From Paenibacillus sp. DMB5 (GTDB lineage: Bacteria > Bacillota > Bacilli > Paenibacillales > Paenibacillaceae), in NCBI RefSeq assembly GCF_001517085.1, contig NZ_LRAC01000037.1:1-64000 (forward strand): a stretch of DNA of 64,000 nt, read 5' to 3'. The position numbers and the translations under genes are program-made. The stretch's first letter is position 1. Each line of letters opens with the position of its first letter. The notes under the pieces are model-generated. The model worked only from the letters and a program-made list of their open reading frames with translations. It was not told the origin of the DNA and did not search any database. Below, piece after piece: positions 9,812 to 18,652 of this stretch.

Positions 9812-10636
9812 ATGTACAGGAGGCTTCTGCCCCTCATCACGGAATCAGACAAGGAGCTTCCCTACTACCTTGTGGATGCGGGTGTTCACTGGGATCAGGA
9901 GCCGATTGTCCGTCCGGACGGCTACTTATATCAATGGATTCAATGCGTGGAAGGCGAAGGCGAGCTGATCACCGGCGGCAGAACCTTCCGGGTAAAAGAA
10001 GGCACCGCAATGCTGCTGCTCAAGGGGGCCCCCCATGAATATTATGCGGTCAGCCCGTCCTGGAGGGTGAACTGGATTGTGTTCGACGGCCATCAGGTGG
10101 AGAGCTTTCTGAAGCGGACGGCGGGGATTACCGCTCCTGGCGTTTACTATATTTCGAAGCCTGAGGTGTTTACAGCCAGAATCCAGAGCATCATGGATAT
10201 ACAGCAGTCGGACTATGCCCTGCGCAGCCTGGAGTGGTCTTCACAAATCTATTCCCTGCTGATTGAAATGGTCCAGTATGCCTCCGTTCATCCGCACAAC
10301 AGCGCATCCAGCCTCAATTTGAAGCTGAAGCCGCTGTTTGACTATATTGAGCAGAATGCCCACAAACCGCTGACCCTGGAGGAGATGGCCGGAGTGGCCG
10401 GCATTACGCCGCAGCACCTGTGCACCGTGTTCAAGAAGACGACGAATATCCGGATTTTCCAGTACATCCATTCGGTGCGGATCAAGAACAGCAAGGAGCT
10501 GCTGCTGCGCAGTCCCAATATGCCGGTAAAAGAGGTGGCCCTCCTGTCCGGATTCGAGGACCCCAACTATTTCTGCACCGTGTTCAAAAAGCACGAGCAG
10601 CTCAGCCCGAACCAGTTCAGGAAGCTGTATTACTGA
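9812..10636 (+). CDS. AraC-family transcriptional regulator
   Basis: A 274-residue AraC-type regulator with an N-terminal cupin-like domain (GEGELITGGRTFRVKEG about 48-63, then PHEYYAV) and a C-terminal double helix-turn-helix. The first motif is LTLEEMAGVAGITPQHLCTVFKK-like; the second is VKEVALLSGFEDPNYF, followed by LSPNQFRKLYY. The ATG at 9812 has only a weak AAGG upstream. It is divergent from the GH2 gene across 134 bp, an arrangement that usually means the regulator controls the neighbour. Confidence 0.87.
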   Translation: MYRRLLPLITESDKELPYYLVDAGVHWDQEPIVRPDGYLYQWIQCVEGEGELITGGRTFRVKEGTAMLLLKGAPHEYYAVSPSWRVNWIVFDGHQVESFLKRTAGITAPGVYYISKPEVFTARIQSIMDIQQSDYALRSLEWSSQIYSLLIEMVQYASVHPHNSASSLNLKLKPLFDYIEQNAHKPLTLEEMAGVAGITPQHLCTVFKKTTNIRIFQYIHSVRIKNSKELLLRSPNMPVKEVALLSGFEDPNYFCTVFKKHEQLSPNQFRKLYY

Positions 10637-10669
10637 GCTGGTTCGGGGGCCGCAGCTGAGGATAGACGC

Positions 10670-10708
10670 AAAGCAGCCGCAAACGCGAATGCGCTTGCGG
10701 CTGCTTTT
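10670..10708 (+). terminator. Intrinsic terminator after AraC gene
   Basis: AAAGCAGCCGCAA pairs with TTGCGGCTGCTTT; a short T-run follows on the plus strand. It lies 34 bp after the AraC stop in a convergent gap and may work in both directions. Confidence 0.8.
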
Positions 10709-10764
10709 GTGGATCGAGTGTGGGTGGGACTATGTTTTGCATAGATGTGACTCAGACAAGGATA

Positions 10765-10870
10765 TGCTGCGAACGCATCTGCGAGTCCGTTTATGGACGC
10801 TGATGCGGCGCAGATGATCATGGTGTGAACGCATCTGCGAGCTCATATATGGACGCTGATGCAGCACGGC
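10765..10870. repeat. Pair of 56-bp direct repeats with hairpins
   Basis: GAACGCATCTGCGAG occurs at 10771 and 10827, and each copy continues to TATGGACGCTGATGC, so the period is 56 bp. Within each unit GCATC near the start pairs with GATGC at the end, and the first copy also has GTCC/GGAC. A partial third copy (GAGATGCGGATG) follows. The pair lies between convergent genes. Confidence 0.65.
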
Positions 10871-10902
10871 TGAGTATCGTTGAGATGCGGATGTAGCTAT
10901 AA

Positions 10903-12843
10903 TTATGGAGCCGATGCAGTTGCGGTGGCATTGACCACAGCCTCCACAGCCTCACCCCAGGTCCCCTGGTCTCCGCTGCCCGCGGCGCCGTCCATTACAA
11001 GCTGCAGGCTGCCGCCGCTGGCGGCAATTTCGCCGATCCGGCTCCACGGCTGGTCCATATTGTCCTGCAGCAGTCCGGGACGGAAGTCATCCATTACCAC
11101 CTTAATCGGCTTCCGCTGGATTTCAATATGCCCGTTGCCCGAGTGCAGATCTGTCCCGCTGTCCTCTGCCCAGAAGGCGGCGTAATCCAGCATACTGTTC
11201 TTGGCCTGCTCGTATGGAATGTCGGGTTTTACCGTGGCATAGGCCCAGTTATCCCACTGCCTGCCGACCTTGTAGCCCCGGGAAAAGCCGTTATCGTCCA
11301 TGATAGGCAACGGCACCGTTGAATCTCCGTCTACATAGACCAGCCGGGTCTGAAACCCATACTTTTCATAATGCGTTTCCGTATACACACCATGGTTAGT
11401 CCAGCCCAGCACGGGATAGGTTATCCGCTTGTAGACTGCGGCGGTATCCCTGAGCGCAGCCGTCAGGCTGCTGTTCTCGCCTGTCAGATACTTCCCGTAG
11501 GCTGGTGTTCCGAAGGAAAGGATAATGAACGAAACGGCCCACAGCAGCAGGAATGTTCCGGCCGGCCAGAACTTCCCGCTGAATGGAGTCGCCGCCTTCT
11601 CCGGCGGAGCCACGATCCCGATGCCGCAGGTGCTGTCTGTGCAGCCGCCCTCCCGTTTGCGTTTCGCTGCTACCTTGCCGTATATGGCAGCCGCGATACC
11701 GTGAAACGGCGGCCGGCCGAGCAGCAGGCCTGCCGGATATGCCCAACCCATCGACCGCAGAACCGCGGCATAGGTATCCACGCCTTTATGCAGCTTCGCC
11801 CCGTTCTCCACAGCATAAATGTCATGCAGGAGATCGGCCTCCGGAATATCTGCCAGCAGCTTTTCCTCAGCCGCAAAATCCTGCAGCGCCTTCCAATCAA
11901 TCGCTTTGCGGAAATCCAGTGCCGAGAGGATACCGACTGTCTGGCGGCACAGCGGGCAAAGCCGGTCATAATAGACAGTCAGCCGTTTATGCTTCGCTGC
12001 GATCCACCGGTCATACAGCTTGCGGTAGACGCTCTCCGGAATAATGGCCAGATGAATGGCGATCACCAGGAGACTCATAGCCGGAATCGGGAAGACAGCA
12101 AGTACACCTGCATGCAGAAGCACTCCGGCAAGACTCATCCATACCCTGAGCGGCCTGAACCACACCAGGAAGATATACGCTCCTTCATAGAGAAGCAGAG
12201 AATAACCCATGATGCGCACCAGCCACTCATGATCGATCAGCCAGGAGACATCATAATAAGTAGTAAAGGGCAGGGAGGCAGGAGCCCATAAACCCAGTCC
12301 GGAGAGATACATGTCAGAAGAAAGCTTATAGAGCATCGAATCCAGATAAAACAGCCCGATCAGCAGAATCAGGAACGCGGTATGCATAAATCTGGCCTGG
12401 GGCCGGGGCAGTTTCCGGACACGGACTCTGGCCTGGCGGCGGCGTTCCATCAGGCTTTCTATGGACAGGCAAGCCGACACAGGCATAAACATCAGCAGGA
12501 ACGAGCCTGTCAGAAAGAGAGAATCCACCTGCCAGTTGTTCGCTTCATTCACCACAACAAAGCCCAGTATATAGACACTAATCAGATAGTTGACGATTGC
12601 AGCGGGGCGTGTCAGGTATCCGATCAGCATCAGGAACAAAGCGGTCATCCAGAGCACAAACAGGACGGTCAGGAAGGACGGCACGGTTGCGGCCAGGCTG
12701 TCTTTTTGAAAAATCAGATCCCTGAGCGTCATCATCTGCAGCAGCTCAAGCATCAATACAAGCGAGAACCCGATCCGGAACAATGCAAGCGGAAAAGCCG
12801 GCTCCTTCCGGTCATACAGCTTCTCTTTGATCTTATTCAACAT
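10903..12843 (-). CDS. HTTM-domain membrane protein fused to DCC thiol-disulfide domain
   Basis: A 646-residue three-part protein. Residues 1 to about 290 are hydrophobic, with many membrane helices and the HTTM (vitamin K-dependent carboxylase N-terminal-like) pattern, for example FPLALFRIGFSLVLMLELL and FLILLIGLFYLDSMLYKL. Residues about 300-420 form a DCC family domain with VYYDRLCPLC, a CxxC redox pair. A further helix near 445 precedes a C-terminal extracytoplasmic region without a recognised domain. AAGGGGG before the ATG at 12843 decides the start over an in-frame ATG at 12876. Function is unknown. Fusion suggests the membrane part acts with thiol-disulfide chemistry. Confidence 0.8.
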   Translation of the reverse strand: MLNKIKEKLYDRKEPAFPLALFRIGFSLVLMLELLQMMTLRDLIFQKDSLAATVPSFLTVLFVLWMTALFLMLIGYLTRPAAIVNYLISVYILGFVVVNEANNWQVDSLFLTGSFLLMFMPVSACLSIESLMERRRQARVRVRKLPRPQARFMHTAFLILLIGLFYLDSMLYKLSSDMYLSGLGLWAPASLPFTTYYDVSWLIDHEWLVRIMGYSLLLYEGAYIFLVWFRPLRVWMSLAGVLLHAGVLAVFPIPAMSLLVIAIHLAIIPESVYRKLYDRWIAAKHKRLTVYYDRLCPLCRQTVGILSALDFRKAIDWKALQDFAAEEKLLADIPEADLLHDIYAVENGAKLHKGVDTYAAVLRSMGWAYPAGLLLGRPPFHGIAAAIYGKVAAKRKREGGCTDSTCGIGIVAPPEKAATPFSGKFWPAGTFLLLWAVSFIILSFGTPAYGKYLTGENSSLTAALRDTAAVYKRITYPVLGWTNHGVYTETHYEKYGFQTRLVYVDGDSTVPLPIMDDNGFSRGYKVGRQWDNWAYATVKPDIPYEQAKNSMLDYAAFWAEDSGTDLHSGNGHIEIQRKPIKVVMDDFRPGLLQDNMDQPWSRIGEIAASGGSLQLVMDGAAGSGDQGTWGEAVEAVVNATATASAP

Positions 12844-12933
12844 CGCATAGCCCCCTTGCAACTGTCTTGGTTTCACTCAATCATTAACCGATTACCCGCC
12901 GTGCAAACAGCAGGAACTCATACGCAGCCGACT

Positions 12934-13118
12934 GTAACGGACTCAGATAACCTTATTTAGGCAAAATCCCGCACTTGCCCTGGCTAACGGACACCAGCGC
13001 TCTTATTTTGCGGAAATGGCCTGCTCGGCCTATATTTAAAGGATAATAAGAGCATCTCGGTCCGTTAGCCCGTCTGAATGCCCTCTATAATGAAAATAAG
13101 GTCGCCTCGGTCCGTTAG
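12934..13118. repeat. Four degenerate GTCCGTTAG-type repeats in two orientations
   Basis: Two copies run as TAACGGAC...CTTATTT (12934-12958 and 12984-13009). Two run inverted as AATAAG...CGGTCCGTTAG (13045-13068 and 13093-13118). The copies differ in the middle but keep both ends. The two orientations could pair as long stems. They occupy most of the 660-bp gap between the HAD and HTTM genes; no gene is visible in 12844-13421. Confidence 0.7.
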
Positions 13119-13421
13119 CGCCTGCTCCTGTCCTGCTCCTGCTCCTGTACCTAACAGGCCGTCGACAAGCTTTCCGGGTCCCGATAATACGCTGGTCTGT
13201 GCGCCTAATAACTGTCTGGCCCCACTAGCTGCCGCATCCCCGCCTGTCTGCTTTCCATTTTCCGACTATCCTCCAACAGTCCGTCTGCAACTTCACAGCT
13301 ATCCGCCAACCTATCCCCCGCCTGCTCAGCTGCGTATAAATCTGTTTACTTGCCCTCTAGCTGCCTGCTTTCTCTACTCAACCGGATGTTAGTCTATGTG
13401 ACTATACCTCTTCCCCAAAAC

Positions 13422-13458
13422 AAAAAACCTTGAAGGCAAACGCCATTCAAGGTTTATT
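13422..13458. terminator. Terminator after HAD gene
   Basis: On the minus strand AACCTTGAA pairs exactly with TTCAAGGTT (loop about 11 nt) followed by TTTTTGTTTT. It ends the minus-strand ammonia-lyase/peptidase/HAD operon. Confidence 0.85.
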
Positions 13459-13503
13459 TTCCAACAGGACTACAACGGAAAAATACGAACAAATACTGTC
13501 TAA

Positions 13504-14229
13504 TCAGAGCAACCCGCCGCTGCCTGTATGCAATTGGCTGTTTAGCGCAGTGTATGTACTGAATTCCAGGTGAGGCTGCCGGCCGTCACCTGCCGGCAGC
13601 CTCCGGGGATTGTACCAATAGACCTGCCAGCCTGCTGCCAGCGCCCCGGTCACATCTTTGTCCCAGGAGTCTCCGATGTATACACATTCCGGCAGCAGCG
13701 TGCCGGTCATCCGGTTAACGTATGCAAAAATCTCAGGGTCCGGCTTGGCCAGGCCAAGCGCCCCGGAAATAAAGATCAGCTCCCTTGCGATGAGCCGGTC
13801 CAGCCCGAGCCCCCGGATCTTGGTCCACTGGTAATCCTCGGGCCCGTTGGTAATAATGCCAACCGGATGTCCGGACTCCATAATCCGCCTGATACACTCC
13901 CTTGCTCCGCTGATCCAGTCAAACCGGCGCTGGCGCTGCAGATAATCACGCTGGAATTGCTCCGACCTGCTGCGGTCCAGTGTCAATCCGCAATCCTTGC
14001 AGGCCAGCTCTATTCTAAGCAGCTTAAGCTCAGCCAGCTCAAGCTCACCTCTCTCGTAACGCGGCCAGAGCTGATCGCTGTGGTGGCGCATCCGGCAGAA
14101 CAGCCGTGCCGTATCCGTTGCTTGTTCATCCGCAGTAAGCAGCCTGCTAACCGTTTCCTCAAAGGGCATAAAATGATCGTAAAGCGTATCGTCCAAATCA
14201 AAGAAAAAGGCCTGTTTACGGGTTATCAC
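13504..14229 (-). CDS. HAD-superfamily hydrolase
   Basis: A 241-residue haloacid dehalogenase-type phosphatase. Motif I is FFFDLDDTLYD near the N-terminus (nucleophile Asp), motif II is IITNGP, and motif III/IV is GLAKPDPEIF plus YIGDSWDKDVTGA. It resembles the YjjG/YfnB-like group that acts on small phosphorylated metabolites; substrate unknown. The GTG at 14229 is chosen because AAGGGAG lies just upstream; an upstream ATG at 14304 would overlap the peptidase. It is third in the operon with the M20 peptidase and ammonia-lyase. Confidence 0.85.
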   Translation of the reverse strand: MITRKQAFFFDLDDTLYDHFMPFEETVSRLLTADEQATDTARLFCRMRHHSDQLWPRYERGELELAELKLLRIELACKDCGLTLDRSRSEQFQRDYLQRQRRFDWISGARECIRRIMESGHPVGIITNGPEDYQWTKIRGLGLDRLIARELIFISGALGLAKPDPEIFAYVNRMTGTLLPECVYIGDSWDKDVTGALAAGWQVYWYNPRRLPAGDGRQPHLEFSTYTALNSQLHTGSGGLL

Positions 14230-14257
14230 GGCAGACTCCCTTCTCTGCAGATTTAGG

Positions 14258-15463
14258 TTATTCCGGCAGCCGGATCCGGACCAGCTCGGCAAAATATTCC
14301 GCACCCCGCTTCAAGATCCGGTCATTAAAATCATAACCGGAGCTATGCAGCGGAATATTGCCCGAACCTTCAGCATCGTCACCGTTACCGATAAATACAA
14401 AGCAGCCCGGAACGTGCTGCAGAAAGACGCCAAAATCCTCAGAGATCATCGTCGGCCGGACATCCGGGTCCACCCGGTTGTCACCGGCGACGTTACGCGC
14501 TGCTTTTACAGCGAATCTGGCGCACTCCGCCCAGTTAACAGTAGGTGCAAACTCATGGGTATATTCAAACGTGCATTCCGCCCCGTTCATTCCGCAAATG
14601 GCTGTGCTGATCGTCCGCATCCGTTCCTCCAGCAGCAGCTGCACCTCAGGCGTATAGCTCCGGGTATCTCCTTTGATTTCAACACGGGTCGGAATGGCAT
14701 TACGGATTCCGTCCGTATGGAGCTCCGTGCAGGAGATTACTGCCGGCACACCCGGCTCGAGATTACGCGAGATGATGGTCTGCAGAGCAATAATGATTTC
14801 AGAGGCAATGACCAGCGGGTCCTTGCTCATATGCGGACGTGCCGCATGTGCACCCTGCCCCTTGATCCTGATCACAAAATTGTCCTCACTAGCCATTATA
14901 CCGCCGCTTCGGGTAGAAAATGAACCCGCCGGCATACCGGGCATATTATGCAGGCCATAGATTTCATCCACCGGAAAACGTTCGAGCAGCCCGTCCCTGA
15001 GCATGGCCAGTGCCCCTTTTCCCGGTTCCTCGGCAGGCTGAAAGATAAAACGGACCGTGCCGTTAAAATGTTGGCGCTGAGTTAGCAGCCTTGCTGCACC
15101 CAATACCATTGCCATATGGCCGTCATGACCGCAGGCGTGCATCTTGCCGGTATTCAGTGAAGAGTAAGCGTGCTGTGCTTCTTCAGTCAGGTTAAGGGCG
15201 TCCATATCCGCACGGATGCCGATGACCCCTGGCCCGTTCCCCGCTGTCAGGCTGGCTACAATACCTGTCCCGCCGATGCCTCTATGTACCTTGAGGCCCA
15301 TTTCCGTCAGCACAGCGGCGATATAATTGGATGTGTCCTTCTCCTCAAACGCAGTTTCGGGGCGCCTGTGCAGATCATGTCTCCAGGCGGTAAGCTGCTT
15401 CTCAAAGTCTGACACATCCGTATTCACCGCCGCAGCCTCATTTATATCCCTGTCCTTGTGCAT
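14258..15463 (-). CDS. M20-family amidohydrolase / peptidase
   Basis: A roughly 400-residue M20D zinc hydrolase of the hippurate hydrolase / N-acyl-amino-acid amidohydrolase type, cytoplasmic. Metal-site motifs are visible: GIRADMDAL, HACGHDGHMAM and FQPAEEPGKGA with the Glu-Glu pair, then GLHNMPGMPAG. The ATG at 15463 follows AAGGGGG by six bases and starts just behind the repaired stop of the ammonia-lyase, so the two are probably translationally coupled; a GTG at 15487 is a less likely start. Pairing with a diaminopropionate lyase echoes the ygeX-ygeY arrangement of E. coli. It may free an amino acid from an acyl or amide precursor; that role is inferred. Confidence 0.88.
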   Translation of the reverse strand: MHKDRDINEAAAVNTDVSDFEKQLTAWRHDLHRRPETAFEEKDTSNYIAAVLTEMGLKVHRGIGGTGIVASLTAGNGPGVIGIRADMDALNLTEEAQHAYSSLNTGKMHACGHDGHMAMVLGAARLLTQRQHFNGTVRFIFQPAEEPGKGALAMLRDGLLERFPVDEIYGLHNMPGMPAGSFSTRSGGIMASEDNFVIRIKGQGAHAARPHMSKDPLVIASEIIIALQTIISRNLEPGVPAVISCTELHTDGIRNAIPTRVEIKGDTRSYTPEVQLLLEERMRTISTAICGMNGAECTFEYTHEFAPTVNWAECARFAVKAARNVAGDNRVDPDVRPTMISEDFGVFLQHVPGCFVFIGNGDDAEGSGNIPLHSSGYDFNDRILKRGAEYFAELVRIRLPE

Positions 15464-15465
15464 AT

Positions 15466-16718
15466 TTATCCCCCTTCCCGCCGGCACGAAAAACTGCCAT
15501 TCCAGACAATCTCCCTGTAGCTCTCCGGATCGGTATCACCCTCCGTGCTAATCAGAAGTATTTTGGCGTCCTGGTCAAGCTTTAGCCTTTCAGCCAGCTC
15601 ATGCTGATCTCCGTGTACCAGAATAGAGCTTAATACGCCCAGCCCGACTGCCCGGATTCGCCTGAGATCACTTTGGGATCACCTTCCAGGGGATTACCGA
15701 GGATTCTCATTCCACTCGCGGCGGTATAATCCGGACAGGAAATGTACAAATCCGCATAGTCACGCAAAAGCGGCCACGCCACCGTGCTCGGTTCCCCGCA
15801 GGCCAGCCCTGCCATGATTGTAGGCATATAGCCTTCTACAGCATGCGGTTTGCCGTCACCTGCAGCCGCTGACTTGTAAATGCAGGCGGCCTCATCCGGC
15901 TCAACAATGACGGTTACCGGCCTGTCCTCACCAAACTGCATCAGCAGATAACCAAGCATACTTGCTGCAAAAGATCCCACCCCTGCCTGCAAAAACACAT
16001 GCGTCGGAGCCCCTTCCCCTTCGGCCATGATCTGTTCCAGCGCCTCGTCGATCAGCGTGCAGTAGCCCTGCATAATCCAGACGGGAATTTGTTCATATCC
16101 GTCCCAAGCGCTGTCCTGCACCAGTGTGCCGTTATTCTCAGCCGCATAAGTGCCGGCCCATCTTACCGCATCGTCATAATTCAAATCTGTGACCGATGCG
16201 TCTGCGCCTTCTTTTCTGATATTAGCGAGCCGGGTTTCCGAGGAGCCTCTGGGCATGAACACGACCGATTTCTGGCCCAGCTGCTGTGCCGCCCAGGCAA
16301 TGCCTCTGCCATGATTTCCGTCTGTCGCCGTTACAAAAGTGACCCCTCCAAGCTGCGCTCTAACCGCATCCGTGTTCAGTTCGCCAAAAGTCAGCTGCGC
16401 CGGTTCCCTGTCAAGCTTTTCCGCCAGAACCATTCCGGCTGCGTAGGAGCCTCCCAGCACCTTAAAAGCATTAAGGCCAAACCGGAAGGACTCGTCTTTA
16501 ACCCAGATTTTCTTTACTCCGAGTTTCCCGGCCAGCTTATTCAGACTGTGCAGCGGCGTTACCTCATATTGCGGAAAGCTCTGGTGGAATCTCCTCACCC
16601 TGTTTACAGTTTCCCTGTTTACAGTTTCCCTGTTTAAAAAAGGGACTGTACTCTCCTCCACCTCCTGCTTCCGGGCCCGTTCATTGGCCACATATTTCAG
16701 TTCACCGGCTTTATTCAC
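15466..16718 (-). pseudogene. Diaminopropionate ammonia-lyase, frameshifted near C-terminus
   Basis: A PLP enzyme that converts 2,3-diaminopropionate to pyruvate and ammonia. Visible are LNAFKVLGGS with the PLP lysine (about residue 86), TATDGNHGRG, LQAGVGSFA and SGESG. As sequenced the protein stops at 15630 after 362 residues with a non-homologous GQSGWAY tail. Adding one G in the GGG run at 15651-15653 restores AVGLGVLSSILVHGD and continues to a TAA at 15466, directly before the peptidase start. That is the family's expected length. The GTG at 16718 has AGGGAGGG upstream. A 15-bp tandem duplication encodes ETVNRETVNR at about 31-40. First gene of the operon and divergent from a GntR regulator. 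Confidence 0.85.
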
Positions 16719-16820
16719 ATGCGTCCCTCCCTAGAAAAATATGGTGCTTAGTCTTTGTTGATGATACCGTCTCATGTTGATGATTCTGGCTAGTGTTGAT
16801 AATTCCCGTTTGTAAATTGA

Positions 16821-16890
16821 TATGTGATATATTACATGTTAATTAGACTGCCTGCTTGCTGTCAATCCAAAATTGTATGTGATATATTAC
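16821..16890. promoter_or_regulatory. Paired GntR-type operator boxes
   Basis: TATGTGATATATTAC occurs exactly twice, at 16821-16835 and 16876-16890, 55 bp apart. The core GTGATATATTAC is a near-palindrome with one G/T mismatch pair. The boxes lie in the gap between the ammonia-lyase operon and the divergent GntR gene, the expected place for its binding sites. A role as operator is inferred. Confidence 0.7.
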
Positions 16891-16938
16891 TCCTATGTGT
16901 AATTGTTTTGTGTAATTGTAATGAAGGAGGTTTTTCGA

Positions 16939-17610
16939 TTGCTGCCGCAAGATACAGCGAAGGTCAAGCGCTCATCCATCCGTGAGCAGGTGTACCTTCA
17001 AATACAGGAATGGATTATTAACGGGGTGCTGAAGCCGGGCGACAAGCTCAAGGACCAGGAGTTGGCGGAAGCCCTGGGCGCAAGCCGGACTCCGATTCGT
17101 GAGGCGCTGCTCCGGCTCGAAGAAGAAGGTATGATTCAGAGCAAGGCCAACAGCTGGACCCAGGTCGCACCCGTGGATATTAATCAGGCATACCGGTTGT
17201 ATCCGATGATCATCTCACTTGAAAAGCTGGCTGTCTCCTTTGCCAAGGACCATGTCACCTCTGCGCATATCCGGGAAATGGAGCAATATAATGAGCAGCT
17301 GGAGCAAGCGCTGAACACCCGGGATGCACTGGAAGCCCAGCGTCTGGATACGTTATTTCATCAGGTGCTGATCAGCCTGTCAGCTAATGAGGAGCTTATC
17401 AGTGTACTGGACGGACTCAAAAAAAAGCTGCGCCGCTATGAAGTAACCTACTTCAACGGGTTCACTGGTGCCGGGCAGTCGGTTGAAGAACATGGGCAGA
17501 TTATCAGCGCCCTGCGGGCAGGTGACTTCCCGGCTGCGGCAGCGGGTATTGAACGGAACTGGCAGGAAAGCTTCAAGCGCCGGCTCGGCGGTCAGGGATT
17601 GGACGCCTAA
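16939..17610 (+). CDS. GntR-family regulator (FCD/FadR type)
   Basis: A regulator of about 223 residues. The N-terminal winged helix has SIREQVYLQIQEWIINGVL and the recognition region LAEALGASRTPIREAL with LRLEEEGMI; the rest is the helical FCD ligand domain, with the conserved histidine in DTLFHQVLI. The TTG at 16939 is chosen because AAGGAGG lies eight bases upstream; an in-frame TTG at 16903 has no ribosome site. It is divergent from the diaminopropionate lyase operon, and two identical 15-bp boxes lie between them. It probably represses both directions until a substrate of the pathway binds. Confidence 0.88.
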   Translation: MLPQDTAKVKRSSIREQVYLQIQEWIINGVLKPGDKLKDQELAEALGASRTPIREALLRLEEEGMIQSKANSWTQVAPVDINQAYRLYPMIISLEKLAVSFAKDHVTSAHIREMEQYNEQLEQALNTRDALEAQRLDTLFHQVLISLSANEELISVLDGLKKKLRRYEVTYFNGFTGAGQSVEEHGQIISALRAGDFPAAAAGIERNWQESFKRRLGGQGLDA

Positions 17611-17652
17611 GCGCATATTTTCGCGTAACGATCAGAAGGTAAAGGGGATATC

Positions 17653-18534
17653 ATGGAATCCAACACAACAGAACGAATTCAAGAGGACAACTACAAAGTC
17701 TTAACCTTGTTAAGCCAGTATTTAAATAACAGGGCAGATTACATTAGCAATGAAGATATAGATGAGATAACCGGATTCGGCGTGTCTGCGGAGTATGCAT
17801 TCGGTGTTCTTTTTGCGGGTGCGCTGGGGCTGGATATTGTGGATAACGCTGAGGATACGATCCTTTACAACCGGTATTTCAGTAAAATGCTCCACAGGCT
17901 GGATGTCCATGAATACTACGCTAATCCCTACTTCAGGAACATTACAATACCTGCGGTCACGATCGGCAGCAGTGAATTGAAATATGAACAGTACAAGCCT
18001 TATGAGGCTTTTGTCTGCAATGACATCATTACCACGCCTGAAGGACGGCTGATGCCGCAGATCGGCTTTTTTGAGAAGGAATTCCGCTTTCCGGCGGTGC
18101 TCGAGAATAACCGGATCTGGATGACGATTACTCCGAATGAGATCGAGACGATGAAGGAAGCTGTAACAGGAGCGACTGGCAATGTGCTTACGTACGGGCT
18201 CGGGATGGGGTATTATGCCTACATGGTGTCGGAAAAAGAAGACGTGCAAAGTGTAACGATTGTGGACAGCAACGAGGATGTAATCAGGCTGTTCAACCAG
18301 TATATTCTGCCCCAGTTCGGTAATGCGCACAAGGTCAGGATTATTCAGGCAGATGCTTTTGAATTTGCGCAGCAGCAAATGTCCCAGGGCCAATACGACT
18401 TTGTGTTCACCGACCTGTGGCATGACGTTTCAGACGGCCTGGGCATGTACCTGCGGATGAAGACATACGAGAACCTGAGCCCGGCCTCCCGGTTTATGTA
18501 TTGGATTGAGCAGTCGATTTTGTGCTATTTGTAA
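17653..18534 (+). CDS. Class I SAM-dependent methyltransferase-like protein
   Basis: A 293-residue protein with a Rossmann methyltransferase core in its second half. NVLTYGLGMGYYAYMVSE (about 178-195) is motif I, VTIVDSNEDVIRLF is motif II with the acidic residue that would bind SAM ribose, and YDFVFTDLWHDVSDG is motif IV, resembling spermidine-synthase-fold proteins. AAAGGGG lies before the ATG. It lies 42 bp after the GntR gene, so probably one transcript. Its end (SILCYL) is abrupt, and the plus-one frame continues for about 45 codons, so a missing base near 18528 is possible. Substrate unknown. Confidence 0.72.
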   Translation: MESNTTERIQEDNYKVLTLLSQYLNNRADYISNEDIDEITGFGVSAEYAFGVLFAGALGLDIVDNAEDTILYNRYFSKMLHRLDVHEYYANPYFRNITIPAVTIGSSELKYEQYKPYEAFVCNDIITTPEGRLMPQIGFFEKEFRFPAVLENNRIWMTITPNEIETMKEAVTGATGNVLTYGLGMGYYAYMVSEKEDVQSVTIVDSNEDVIRLFNQYILPQFGNAHKVRIIQADAFEFAQQQMSQGQYDFVFTDLWHDVSDGLGMYLRMKTYENLSPASRFMYWIEQSILCYL

Positions 18535-18652
18535 AAAGAGACTTGTCTCTGAGAGTGATGCAGAAAGCGATGGCGCATGGGTTAGCATGGCCCGGTGTAC
18601 GGGCCGTGAGGAGCCGGGCCAAGGGGCCGGGCCGCAGGCTACCGGGCCTCTT

